From the NCBI GenBank assembly GCA_022695795.1, contig MU404109.1, positions 124,001-188,000 on the forward strand: DNA of 64,000 bases, given 5' to 3'. The translations under genes were made by a program, and so were the position numbers. This stretch comes from Biscogniauxia marginata (lineage: Eukaryota > Ascomycota > Sordariomycetes > Xylariales > Xylariaceae). Each line of letters begins with the position of its first letter. Position 1 is the first letter of the stretch. Shown here piece after piece: positions 22,043 to 31,722 of this stretch. Under the pieces are notes generated by a model. That model was not told where the DNA came from and searched no databases. It worked only from the letters and a program-made list of their open reading frames with translations.

Positions 22043-23291
22043 ATGACGCCACCGCAGTCCAGGAAACGGCAGCTCGACGCTGTATCTGCGAGCGATTCGT
22101 TGCTGGCGAAGCGAGCGCGGTTGACGCAGACAGATGGACGAATTGGTAAGCATTCTTTATGTCCGCAAGATGAGTTAGACGCACTAAGGTGTCAGATCCA
22201 GGATCTTTGAGGAGTAGTGCAAGGCTTCAGGCACTACGGCATCCCGCGAGCAGCAGAGATCCTACCCGACTAGTGTCACCGGCGCCACCCTGCGAGCTGC
22301 AGACCGAAACAGGTGCCCGGAGTGTTCCGAAGCGAGCTAGACTGACCAGGAAGAACCTGCAGCTGCTCAACAGGATGATAAAATCAAAGTTAGTGGAAAA
22401 GGGCTTTCCGTGGTTTCTTCGAAGGCAAATACGACCACGGAAGCAAGCAGGTTGACGACAGAGACTCATTCCACAACTTCGTCCGGGTTCGAGGCTCAGG
22501 CCTTGAAGAACGGCATACTGGATCGTGTCAAATCGAAGGCTCCAGCAAACCTTAACGACCGACGTACTCGTCTAAACAGAAAAAGGGAAACCGCTTCACC
22601 GACCGAGTCGATGTACGGTGATTATGTTGCTGCTGTCACTACCGCTCCGAATGAACAGACCATGATCTACGAAATGGCCAAACTATTGAAAGAGCATAAC
22701 GATAGGGGCTACCGCAAGGTTCTCAACCAAGCGTTCACCGCCTTTCCGAAAGAAGTCGGCTTCAATAATGGGTTGTCCGCTCCACAACCAGATCTTGTCG
22801 AAGGGCTTCAACTTCGACGATTCCTCCCATTCCCTGTTGACGAACAACTTGATGGTGCCGCCCTTATCAAGGATGATCCGTATTCCATCACTCTACCACA
22901 TCTAGCCGGAGAATGGAAAGGACCTGGAAAGGATATGAATGAAGCAAGAATGCAGAGTGCCTATGATGGCGCCGCCCTCGTCTATGAGAGAAACCAAGCG
23001 TTGGAATTCCTCGGTGAACCCGACCCCCCTGACCATGCGGCCGTTTCGTCGTTCACCACGGATGGCACCACTCTCAACTTCTTTTGTCATCATTCCGCTC
23101 CATCGAAGGATAGGGACAAGATTGAGTACCACCAGTGTCTCATGACCTTCACGAATTTGATGAATTCATTTGATGGATTCGAACAGGGTCGAAAGCAACT
23201 AAGGAATCTTCAAGAGGATGCTAGAGATGAGTCTTATGCATTGAGAGATCGACTGCAGGGCCATTGGAAGGCGCGACAAGGCGCTATATAG
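22043..23291 (+). CDS. DUF7924-family fungal protein
   Basis: Three exons with introns 22146-22201 and 22389-22450 give 376 residues and one continuous frame. The N-terminus is basic and low-complexity (MTPPQSRKRQLD, then a repeat-like KRARLT twice). The C-terminal ~230 residues carry the DUF7924 core: AFTAFPKEVGFNNGLSAPQP, LPHLAGEWKGPGKDMNEARM, QSAYDGAALVYERNQAL and SFTTDGTTLNFFCHHSA. These proteins are common and often multicopy in fungi; the E-W-K with nearby D and Q suggests a PD-(D/E)xK-like fold, but that is inference. The second intron has a GTTAGT donor and a poor branch point, so its borders are less sure. The function is unknown. Confidence 0.78.
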
Positions 23292-25304
23292 TCCATTCGT
23301 AAGGCGGTTAATGGTGGTGATCTTGATGGTATTCCAGAAGAGCCTCAGCCTCCTTCCGCCCAAGAGAGTAATCCCCATCCCTAGTATGACAATGGATATA
23401 CACAGCCACCTGGGTCAACCAAGTCCACACGACACAATCATACAAGCAGAAGGTTGTTTCTTCCACCGGAACGCTAATATAACTATCAGCTGGGCTGACG
23501 AGTGAATTTATAGTGACCTTGGTTGGAAAACGGGAGGAGATGAGGCATACTGTGAGAAGGGCTCCCACTCTGCCGTGTTCGTGTGTGAAACCGCTGGCGA
23601 TTCGAGATCTACAATCTTAGCTGGACTGATACTTTCTCTCGATGAATTCTATCCCTCTGCCTGAAATGAGTTCTTGTTGTCATACGTTCTGATTACCTCC
23701 GTGCCTATGGAACCCTGTGATGTCTACGGAAAACTCCATCGTATACACCAGTAGGATAGCATCTCCACTGGTTCGGAACTTATTCCCCCACGTGCCAGGG
23801 AATAATGCGGCCGCGGAATATTTGAGATGGGCATATAGGCGAGAGGGGCGAGTGAGGGTAGTCGTTTTGACTATTCAATCTCATCGACGTGGGCGCCTAT
23901 ATAGAGAGAGCTCTTAGGTGGGTGAGGGGGCAAGCTCATTTACACCTTATTTCATATGATGCAAGATAGAAGTAAGCCATGACTCGTTAAGGTAAACTAG
24001 TGCCCGTCAGAGATACATAAAAGAAGTCGATATGAACTCGGGGACGAGAAAATAGGTTTGATCGAAGCATGCGTATAAGTATCTCGATAATCTTAAGGAT
24101 GTTGTCGTGCTCTGAAAAGACCATGCCACCGGTTCATGTGGTGGTCAGAGATCTAGGGCTCTACTCAAGGCTTGAGACGACCAAGTGCTAACGACAACAA
24201 AACCGGCGATCATTTCAATCCGGCCTGCTACTCCGGAGGCCGGGACCCCACATCTCCGACTACAGTCCCATCCAAGCTGATAAGCGTTACCGTTTCTCGT
24301 CAAGGTCCGTTTTCTTCGCATAACTGTTCACAAACCTTGACGAATCCGTCTACTCAGGGCACGTGCCTGAGAATGGACTGAGCCGAGCCTAAGTAGGTAG
24401 GCCCAATTTGACGAAAATAAGGCGCCGTGGACACGAAACCTGAATTCATCGTCTATACGTAGGCCAAGGTAAGGTGCCGGCAGGTAGTTATGTCCTTAAA
24501 CACCCGAGCTAATTAAAACGCAAGTTGACATAAATCAACCCCCCCTGGAAAATAAAAATGAGCCACTATCGGCACTTGTGTATTGTGTATTAACTAGGTA
24601 CCTACCTATGCACTCGATAACTGATCACGCGAGTGGTAAAAGAGAATAACGATCTCTCATAATACCCAGTCACTGCTAACCGGTAGGTACGTCTTCGGAA
24701 GAGGAGTGAGGAGGTAGGGAGGTAGTCACTGGTATTCGGTGTTCGGCATATATACCCGACGGACGGGGACTGGTACGGCTTGCTTTCGGGTCCGATAGCT
24801 CTTTTTCAACGAGTTGGCGGCGGCGGTGGTGGTGGTAGGAGGGTGGATGGAGGCCTATTCATGTATCCATCTACCTACCTTTAGGCACTAAAACATATAA
24901 CATGTGAATACCAAATGATTAGGCAGAAATCTTTACGGTACTTGTGGTGGTCTAAAATATTTTGGATTTTATTGAGAAAAGGGGAAGGACGGGGGTATCA
25001 CGAAAAGATTTTTTCCCTCATTCATGCCCGACAATGCCCCCCCTTCCAAAATAACGTGTGTACGACTGAATCTATGTGGTTACATGAGTACAGTCCAGTC
25101 CAGTGGTATACCTCCGTTATACAATGCTGCGACGCCTATTCCCATACACATAACGTTACATGCCTATACACAATATATATGGGTATCACAGAGTATCAGT
25201 GCTGTACCTCGTACTTGTGGCGTGGAAGCGGGTGAGAAGTGACAGCGTACCCCCTCCATGTTATGGCAAGAAAGTCCCTCGAGAATAAGATACCAGACCC
25301 GTGC
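23292..25304. other. gene-poor spacer between accessory and housekeeping blocks
   Basis: About 2 kb with no supported gene. Short frames at 23717-23917 and 24172-24381 have no family resemblance. TACCTACCTA and GGTAGGTA motifs (for example around 24598-24606) recur. A GGCGGCGGTGGTGGTGGTAG run lies near 24817-24838. Confidence 0.5.
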
Positions 25305-27875
25305 TCAGGGCCCTTTCGTAGTGGCCGTGACGTGCCTCCTTGGCATACCCTTTGCCTCGGAAAGCTGGGTCCATGCCTTTTGTGCCCTCACTATGTTCTC
25401 GAAGCCGGCAGCCAGAGGCGAATCAACTGGCAGGGATGGTCGGAAAGCCGGCTGCCAGGTGTGCAAAGAGTTGTTATCCCTATCGAATTGGCTCCCCCGC
25501 GTGGTCCATCTGAAATGGGCCTCGGGTGCGCTCACGGAGACGTTTTTGCGGGATGCCTCTAGTAGCTTGACAGTACGGTCTCTTAGGTGTCTGGGAAAGG
25601 TGTTGAAGGCATCTACAGTATGGTCGTCCGACTGAAAGCCGGCTTCCTCCAAGCATCGCATCGCTTTGATAGCGCCTCCCACGTTGCCCGTTCTAGCAAA
25701 GGCCCTAATGAGGGCGTTCCATGTCACAAGATTCGGTTCCACGTTTCCTCTACTGACCATAATGTCTAATACATTAAGTGCCCCCGGGACGTAATTATGG
25801 TTCCTGAAGCCATTAAGAAGTATTGTCCAGGTGTAGATCGACGGTGGATGATGTCGCGTGTTTTTGCCCAGCTTCTTCTTCTCCCATGTTGCTCTTCTCA
25901 GCATGTTTCGGACAAGGCTGAGGGAGAATTGGACCGCATTTTTGAACTGCATGAGAGCTCTCAAAAATATGTCATAGATGAGAGTCTTATGATTCTCGAC
26001 GAGTTTCACTGCAATAGGATCGTCCTTCTTTAGAAGTCCTAGGAAGTACCTGTAATAACGAAGCAGGGCTTTCGGACCCATAATAGACCGCATGTGTGCT
26101 CCCATCATTAGAATGAGGGTATAAGACTCTGGCTGCATAAGCAGAACATCCGGCCGCGGCATCAAAGCAGCAATCATTTGAGTAATAGCGGTCGAATACT
26201 TCGGGGGCGCGCTTGTCGAGATAATAAGATTCTCCAGCGGGAAGAGAGTGAGCTTCTGTAACGGTGCCAAGTCGTAGAATTTAGTATAATGCTGCAACAT
26301 AGGCGGCCAAGCATTATAGACCTTTTTCCGTTGTCTCCGTCTTCGCTCGGGGTGAGAATCATACTCCCGGTAGATCAAATCGAGGGTATCGTTCACGAGG
26401 AATACAGACCACGTATTACGAACTGTGATTATGTGGACCATTCTCTGAACAGAAGCGGGATCGCGTTGAAGCTTCGCCCCGTTGAGGAGAATCGAGTAAA
26501 CATGATCATCTGGTTCAAACCCATGCTCTATTATGAGCTCAAAAATTTTCCATGCCGTATCGAAGTGTCCTCGAACGGAGAAATTCCGCATCAGTGCAGA
26601 TAAGCCTAGGAGATTTGGACGAAAACCACGTTCGAGCAGTATCCTGAAAAGTTCGTCTGGTGCAGCATTACCTTCTGGGTATGGGGGCTTTTCGTCCAGA
26701 GTAAGCAAAGAGGTGCAAACGCTCGCCGCGGCCGGCGAGTTTATATCAAATCCAGTGATGTTCGTGAGGGTGTCGATGATTTGGGCTGCATGCATTTTGT
26801 GTTCTGATGATTTAGCAAGCTGACTTGCGAAGTGAAGTAGCGTATTCGGGTGGAGGGGGTGCTCGATATTTTTGAGGTGCTGGTAGAATTCAACGAGGTC
26901 AGAGTTGGACATCGAAGATGCGATATTAGGAAGCAAAATCTGTCCTAAGTTGAGATACCTCGGCGGACAATTATTAATTATACTTAAGGCAAGCTCAGAG
27001 ACCTCCCGCCGCCTCTCGTGACTATCCTGGAGTGTGTCTGCAGTCCGGGAAAGAAAATAAAGCATATCTTCAACCACATAATTTGGACACCACGAGGGAT
27101 CAAATGATATGCGAATAAAAGCTGGCAGAATGCCCGGATTCGAACCTAACGCCGAGAGGATCATTTGTGGCCATGTGCGTTGACGTTTATCCCGATCCAG
27201 TCTCTCCCACGCCATTTTCAAGGTGGCCGGATCTTGTCGCTCGAGTGAGGACCAGATATTAATAGAGGTCTCTTCGGGATTCTCCTCCGCAGGGGTTGGC
27301 GTATTGTCGATTGTCTGCAGTAGCCGTGCGAAGTCCCTTTTCCAGAGATGGTATATATCGATCCGCACGCCTTGTTCATGATACTTCTGGCCCCAGAGTA
27401 ATCTTTCTATTTGGCTCACGGCGTGCCGCGCTTCCTGATGAGATAACCCATAGATATACACCAAATCATTCAGGATAAATCTATAATCCCCAAGAGATCG
27501 AAGAATCTTTCTTTTGAAGGTGAACGCTGTCTTAGCCTGCGGTTGTCCGGCAAGGCTTTCAATGTCGTCTCGCTCCTTTGGTACAAACTTTCTTACATTT
27601 CCGTCCCAAGGTGCCCTGCTTCTGACGATCGAGCTGCTTTTTTGAGGCTTTTGGGATTTCGTATTGGAAGCTCTCAATCGTTGTTTTTCCTGTTTTCGTT
27701 TCTGTTCTTGTTCCTCCAAAAGCCGCGAAGGGGGTGGTCCCGATATCGGAATTATTTGTGTGTGCATCTGACAGGATTTCGGTTTCAGTTGTCTGGTGGA
27801 AGATTGAGAAAGACGAGATATGCATTCCCGGCATATAAAGGGTATCGGGATCATAGGGAAAGCTTGTCGTCGCAT
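25305..27875 (-). CDS. mitochondrial pentatricopeptide-repeat (PPR) protein
   Basis: Intronless frame of 856 residues. The N-terminus is basic with few acids (MRRQAFPMIPIPFICRECIS), as in mitochondrial targeting sequences. PPR helical repeats are clear in two places. The first is near residues 410-460 (GHFDTAWKIFELIIEHGFEP then DDHVYSILLNGA). The second is near 690-770 (TWTILLNGFRNH, GALNVLDIMVSRG and VEPNLVTWNALIRAFARTG). Fungal PPR proteins of this size bind mitochondrial transcripts to stabilise them or help translation. A CYA5-type role is possible but cannot be assigned here. It is transcribed divergently from the cwf18 gene. Confidence 0.87.
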   Translation of the reverse strand: MRRQAFPMIPIPFICRECISRLSQSSTRQLKPKSCQMHTQIIPISGPPPSRLLEEQEQKRKQEKQRLRASNTKSQKPQKSSSIVRSRAPWDGNVRKFVPKERDDIESLAGQPQAKTAFTFKRKILRSLGDYRFILNDLVYIYGLSHQEARHAVSQIERLLWGQKYHEQGVRIDIYHLWKRDFARLLQTIDNTPTPAEENPEETSINIWSSLERQDPATLKMAWERLDRDKRQRTWPQMILSALGSNPGILPAFIRISFDPSWCPNYVVEDMLYFLSRTADTLQDSHERRREVSELALSIINNCPPRYLNLGQILLPNIASSMSNSDLVEFYQHLKNIEHPLHPNTLLHFASQLAKSSEHKMHAAQIIDTLTNITGFDINSPAAASVCTSLLTLDEKPPYPEGNAAPDELFRILLERGFRPNLLGLSALMRNFSVRGHFDTAWKIFELIIEHGFEPDDHVYSILLNGAKLQRDPASVQRMVHIITVRNTWSVFLVNDTLDLIYREYDSHPERRRRQRKKVYNAWPPMLQHYTKFYDLAPLQKLTLFPLENLIISTSAPPKYSTAITQMIAALMPRPDVLLMQPESYTLILMMGAHMRSIMGPKALLRYYRYFLGLLKKDDPIAVKLVENHKTLIYDIFLRALMQFKNAVQFSLSLVRNMLRRATWEKKKLGKNTRHHPPSIYTWTILLNGFRNHNYVPGALNVLDIMVSRGNVEPNLVTWNALIRAFARTGNVGGAIKAMRCLEEAGFQSDDHTVDAFNTFPRHLRDRTVKLLEASRKNVSVSAPEAHFRWTTRGSQFDRDNNSLHTWQPAFRPSLPVDSPLAAGFENIVRAQKAWTQLSEAKGMPRRHVTATTKGP

Positions 27876-28372
27876 GCAAAGCTCGAGCGTCTCGGACGAA
27901 GAGTCGTAGGCGAATCGGACGTCATCGGGCGGCTCTGATGTTACAAGGTAGGAGGGATGACATTAGGTAACTGGGTGCTATACACTCCATCAGGAGGGTG
28001 AAAGTTTGCTGTGAATGAGACTAAAATTATGTACAATCGAAGAAGAAGCTCTCGGGAGTGGTTAAGTTGAAAGTTGTAAAATTTCCGGCTTTGAAAGTTC
28101 AATTGTACATATGCTTATCACCTTATCGGCTTATCGATAGCGCGGACTGGATATTTTCTGCAGGGATCATCAATTCGACCTATCCTATCGCCTTGCCGCG
28201 CTCTTGATCTCTACCACTAGCAACTATCATTTTGCAGCTTAGTTTGCTAAACCTACCTTGAAATTCCTACAAACGCTGGGGCACCACACCACGTACTTCA
28301 GACTTCTACAACCACCGCGAACTCGGCAGTCTTCCCGAAAACCATAACCATTGCAGAAGCCCCAACAAAACC
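27876..28372. promoter_or_regulatory. shared divergent promoter of the PPR and Cwf18 genes
   Basis: The 497 bp between two start codons pointing away from each other must hold both promoters. It includes the GCTTATCACCTTATCGGCTT region (28111-28130), with repeated TTATC boxes. No TATA box is obvious. Confidence 0.4.
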
Positions 28373-29077
28373 ATGTCGACCTCGCACGCCACCCTCGGCG
28401 CGGCGGCCGACGACCGCAAGGCGCGCCTCGCCAAGCTCAAGACCCTGAAGCGCAAGCAACCCGCCGACGAGATCGTAGCCCCCGAGTCCGAGCGGTCTGC
28501 CTCGCCGCCTACCACCACCACCACAACAGCGGCGGCCGTAGCTGCGACCGAGAAGGACGTGGCGCGGCTGCACCTGTCGGGGCGGAACTACGACGCCGAG
28601 GCGCGGGGAGCGAAGCTGGGGTTCGAGGCGCCGCCGACACTGGGCCTGGAGGGGCCGACGCTAGAGGAGCAGGCGGCGGCGGTAGCAGAGGAGGCGCGGC
28701 GGCGCGCCGCCGAGGACGCCCGCGACGCCGACCGCGGCATCGACCTGTTCAAGCTGCAGCCGCGCAAGCCCAACTGGGACCTCAAGCGCGACCTCGACCG
28801 GAAGCTCGAGGTCCTCAACGTGCGCACCGACAACGCCATCGCTCGCCTCGTCCGCGACCGCATCGCCGGCGCCCAGGCCCAGGCCGCGGCGAAGAAATCG
28901 GCGAAGCCGCTCGCGGATGGGGATGGGGATGGGAATGGGAATGGGGAGGACGCTGCCGCTGGAGACGGGGAGGCCGCGGGGATGGACGGCGTGGCGCTGG
29001 TGGAGGGTCTACGCGTACGGGAGAGGGAGGAGGAGGAGGAGGAGCGGAGGGAACGCGAGGAAGATGATGCTGAATAG
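28373..29077 (+). CDS. cwf18: pre-mRNA splicing factor Cwf18 (CCDC12 family)
   Basis: Single-exon frame of 234 residues. The family core lies in the middle: LHLSGRNYDAEARGAKLGFE and then DLFKLQPRKPNWDLKRDLDR, with LEVLNVRTDNAIARLVRDRI. This is the conserved part of Cwf18/CCDC12, a component of the spliceosome's NineTeen-associated (Cwf/Prp19) assemblies. The N-terminus holds KARLAKLKTLKRKQ. The C-terminus is an acidic/basic low-complexity tail rich in Glu and Arg and is probably disordered. The gene is very GC-rich, so several other frames are open across it. It lies head to head with the PPR gene and tail to tail with the zinc-knuckle gene 173 bp away. Confidence 0.85.
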   Translation: MSTSHATLGAAADDRKARLAKLKTLKRKQPADEIVAPESERSASPPTTTTTTAAAVAATEKDVARLHLSGRNYDAEARGAKLGFEAPPTLGLEGPTLEEQAAAVAEEARRRAAEDARDADRGIDLFKLQPRKPNWDLKRDLDRKLEVLNVRTDNAIARLVRDRIAGAQAQAAAKKSAKPLADGDGDGNGNGEDAAAGDGEAAGMDGVALVEGLRVREREEEEEERREREEDDAE

Positions 29078-29250
29078 CGCTTAAAAACATTTGCTTCCTC
29101 TATTTGTTCTACACTGCATTACACGGAGTTTGGTTATAGTAATCGCGAGATATCGGTCAACATTACGTGTATAGTCTAAAGACTAGTTTGGCTCTGACTT
29201 TCTTTTTTTAAGAAAGAAATATAAAAATAACTAACGATACCCAATAATGC

Positions 29251-30313
29251 CTACCGACCCATGTTCATGGCTTGTGTAAGGGCTAATCTCTTGGAAAATG
29301 GACTGAGGCTTCGTTCGCGCTCTTCTCGTCGCGGTGGTCCTCCTCTTGGTCCCCGGTCATTGCCCCCGCGCTGCGACATCGCAGGTTGACTTGCCCGGCT
29401 GTCGTCGTGCCGCGGGGGACTTCTACCTCGTCTCCTATGTCGGTCCGGAGATCTTGAGCGAAACCGCCGTCGGTTTTCCCGCGGCGGTGACTGGCTCGGC
29501 GAGCGTCTTCCACGTCGACTGTATGCAGACCTTCGATCTGGAGATTCGTCTCGAGCACCGTAGCTTCCCTGTGCAGAACTGACATCCCTAGCTGGTGATC
29601 TTGTCCTCGTACTCGGTCTGCCAGGCGACGGATCCCTGCCGCGTCTTGGAGGGCTGGGTGAGTCGCGACGCCCATAGTCGTCGCTAGCGGAGTCGAAAGA
29701 TCGCCTTCGTGGAGCACGCCCAACAGGAGACGGACTCTGATAGGATCTGCTAGCAATCGCTGGGGGAGACCTAGAGCGTGACGCTTGGGGACGAGGCGGT
29801 GAAGGGGATCTCCTTGTGGAAACCGTGGAGACAGAACCGAAAGAGGGCGATCTCCTACGTTTCGGGAGGTCCGAGTCCAGATCATCCTCGTCGCGTTCTA
29901 AATCCCGTTTCCTGGCCCGCTCGGCCTCTCTCTTAGCAAGGACTTCATCTGCCACGCCTTTCCTATAAGAAATCATGAGTATGCGTGCGTATAGATAGGT
30001 AGGCCATATGGCCTGGGGGTAGAGCTAGTTTTCGGTTTTGAAGAATAGGCAATGCGTACTTTTTCTGAAGTGCTTCTGGCACATCATTAGTTAACTTCGG
30101 AACCAATTTTGGGTTGAGCAGCTGCTGAGTCCGGGACGGACGAGAGACATAGGGTCTCTCCTGAGCTGATGCTTTGCATTCGTAAGAATAGTGGCGTGCT
30201 GCGAAAGTTAGCAGAGAAGGGGATTTTAGGGGGGAAGTAGACTCATCTCTCTTCAGACACTTCTGGCACTGCACATTGGCAGGAGTTGATTTGGAGGGCC
30301 CCCTTCGATACAT
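29251..30313 (-). CDS. ZCCHC10-like zinc-knuckle, SR-rich protein with a suspect splice site
   Basis: Exons 30313-30060 and 29962-29251, with a clear GT-AG intron between, give 321 residues. The N-terminus has half of a CCHC knuckle (CQKCLKRD) and the other half (ARHYSYEC), followed by the family's RPYVSRPSRTQQLLNPKLVP. The C-terminal 240 residues are rich in RS/SR dipeptides, as in splicing-associated proteins. The two halves of the knuckle are parted by 48 nt (about 30244-30197) that look like an intron: GCTAAC branch and CGCAG end, but the donor reads ATGAGT, not GTGAGT. As written, the 48 nt stay in frame and insert 16 residues into the knuckle. Function in RNA processing is likely but inferred. 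Confidence 0.75.
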
Positions 30314-31722
30314 GATGAAGGAGTCCGAGTGAGGTGGGAGTTCAACGATGAAGAGAGAGTGAGGAAGCCTTCTGAAGGGTGACGGCTGGCGATGGCTGTG
30401 GCTCAGGCGGGAGCGATGATGTAGGTATGATATGTTGGAAAAGTTCCCCGAGCTGTGCCTTATTCTAAGTAAAATCTCGACTTTAGATTTATCTCATGAG
30501 AAATGTAGCACTACCTCCCGTCCTTGTCGCATCTAGGGGCGTGAGTGAGGACTGGGGGTCGATGGCGTTGATGGTTGAAAAGATGCGGGAGGTAGTGTAG
30601 ATACCCGTAACTGCCACCTGCTTGCCTGGGACGGTAATAATAACCGTGGCGGTGCAAAGCTGCAATTGGGCCGGCACAATTCTCACGCCACCTGGCAGGG
30701 ACAGGCGGGAGACGGGCTGACGGATGGATGCGAAGTAGGTATGCAAATGACGCACTGGCCTCCCGCCGACCTCCATGGACATTTTACCCTAGTAAGGCCG
30801 GTCACAGGTTTAGTTCAGGGACCGACAGAGACTAAATCGCCAACTAGCGCGGCCCAAAAACCCATCCGGCCGTTCATTTTCAAGCTGTCTTCTACTATCG
30901 ATGAGCATTGAAGAAAGTAGGAATTTCACCCTTTTCACCTCTTCAGAGATTTGGCAGCTCGGGGCGGCTGACCGAATACCGTCTAAAGTTCCGAAACCGA
31001 GTTTACGCCAGCGCCCGCATATCATCATCATCTGACTTTACGGCTGCGCTGCCCATCTTCCCAGCTCTGCGACCGAGTCCTCTTTTTTTCCTCTCTCTCC
31101 ACGTTACATGCCTAGGTTGCTACACTCCTCGAAGGACGAGACACAAAAAAGGGAATAAATAACAAGAGGAACAGAAGAACTAAAAAAACGGGCTCTCTGC
31201 GATTGTTCGACAGTCGGTGCAACCAACCAGGAAGAGCAAAAACCAAACCCAACCTAATCACACCACCACCACAAGACCTTTTTCCTCTCTTCCCCCGTTC
31301 CCCCTTCCCCTTCCTCTTCCCCTTCCGCTCCCGCTTCCGCCCTCCCTGCCTTGCTGACGGTAGCCCTATGGTCCCCCAATTCTTCCCAACGCCATCCACC
31401 CAACTACTTTCCAAGTCGGAGACTCTTGGCCAGCCTGGGAAAATAATTACTTGCTACCCCACATCGACAACCCTCATGATAGCATTCAACATCCGTTTTT
31501 CGAGATACCCATCACGACCATGATCAGCCAGATTTCCTACTCCCCGACGGCTGCGTTGATTCACTTTCTTTCCTGATTTCGCACTCCTTTGATCCTGTTG
31601 CCGACACCGCCCCGACGTATCTGCAGTAGCGACGGTTGATTTCGTGCCCACGTCCTGAGCATCTTATTTCCTGTCCTTACCGCGATTCAGATACTCGTCT
31701 TCCACGACGACCTGCCCGAGCA
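30314..31722. promoter_or_regulatory. divergent promoter region and leader of the R3H gene
   Basis: Between the starts of the zinc-knuckle and R3H genes, 1.4 kb. From about 31260 it is very rich in C and T on the plus strand (CCCCTTCC-type runs), typical of a fungal promoter and long leader. Short frames here are in these runs and I do not call them. Confidence 0.4.

Noticed and set aside
27130..27145. GGATTCGAACC resembling a tRNA B box
   Set aside because: It lies inside the PPR coding sequence and no A box or acceptor stem fits around it.
28351..29067. Gly/Arg-rich 238-codon frame overlapping cwf18
   Set aside because: Caused by the GC-rich cwf18 coding sequence in another frame.
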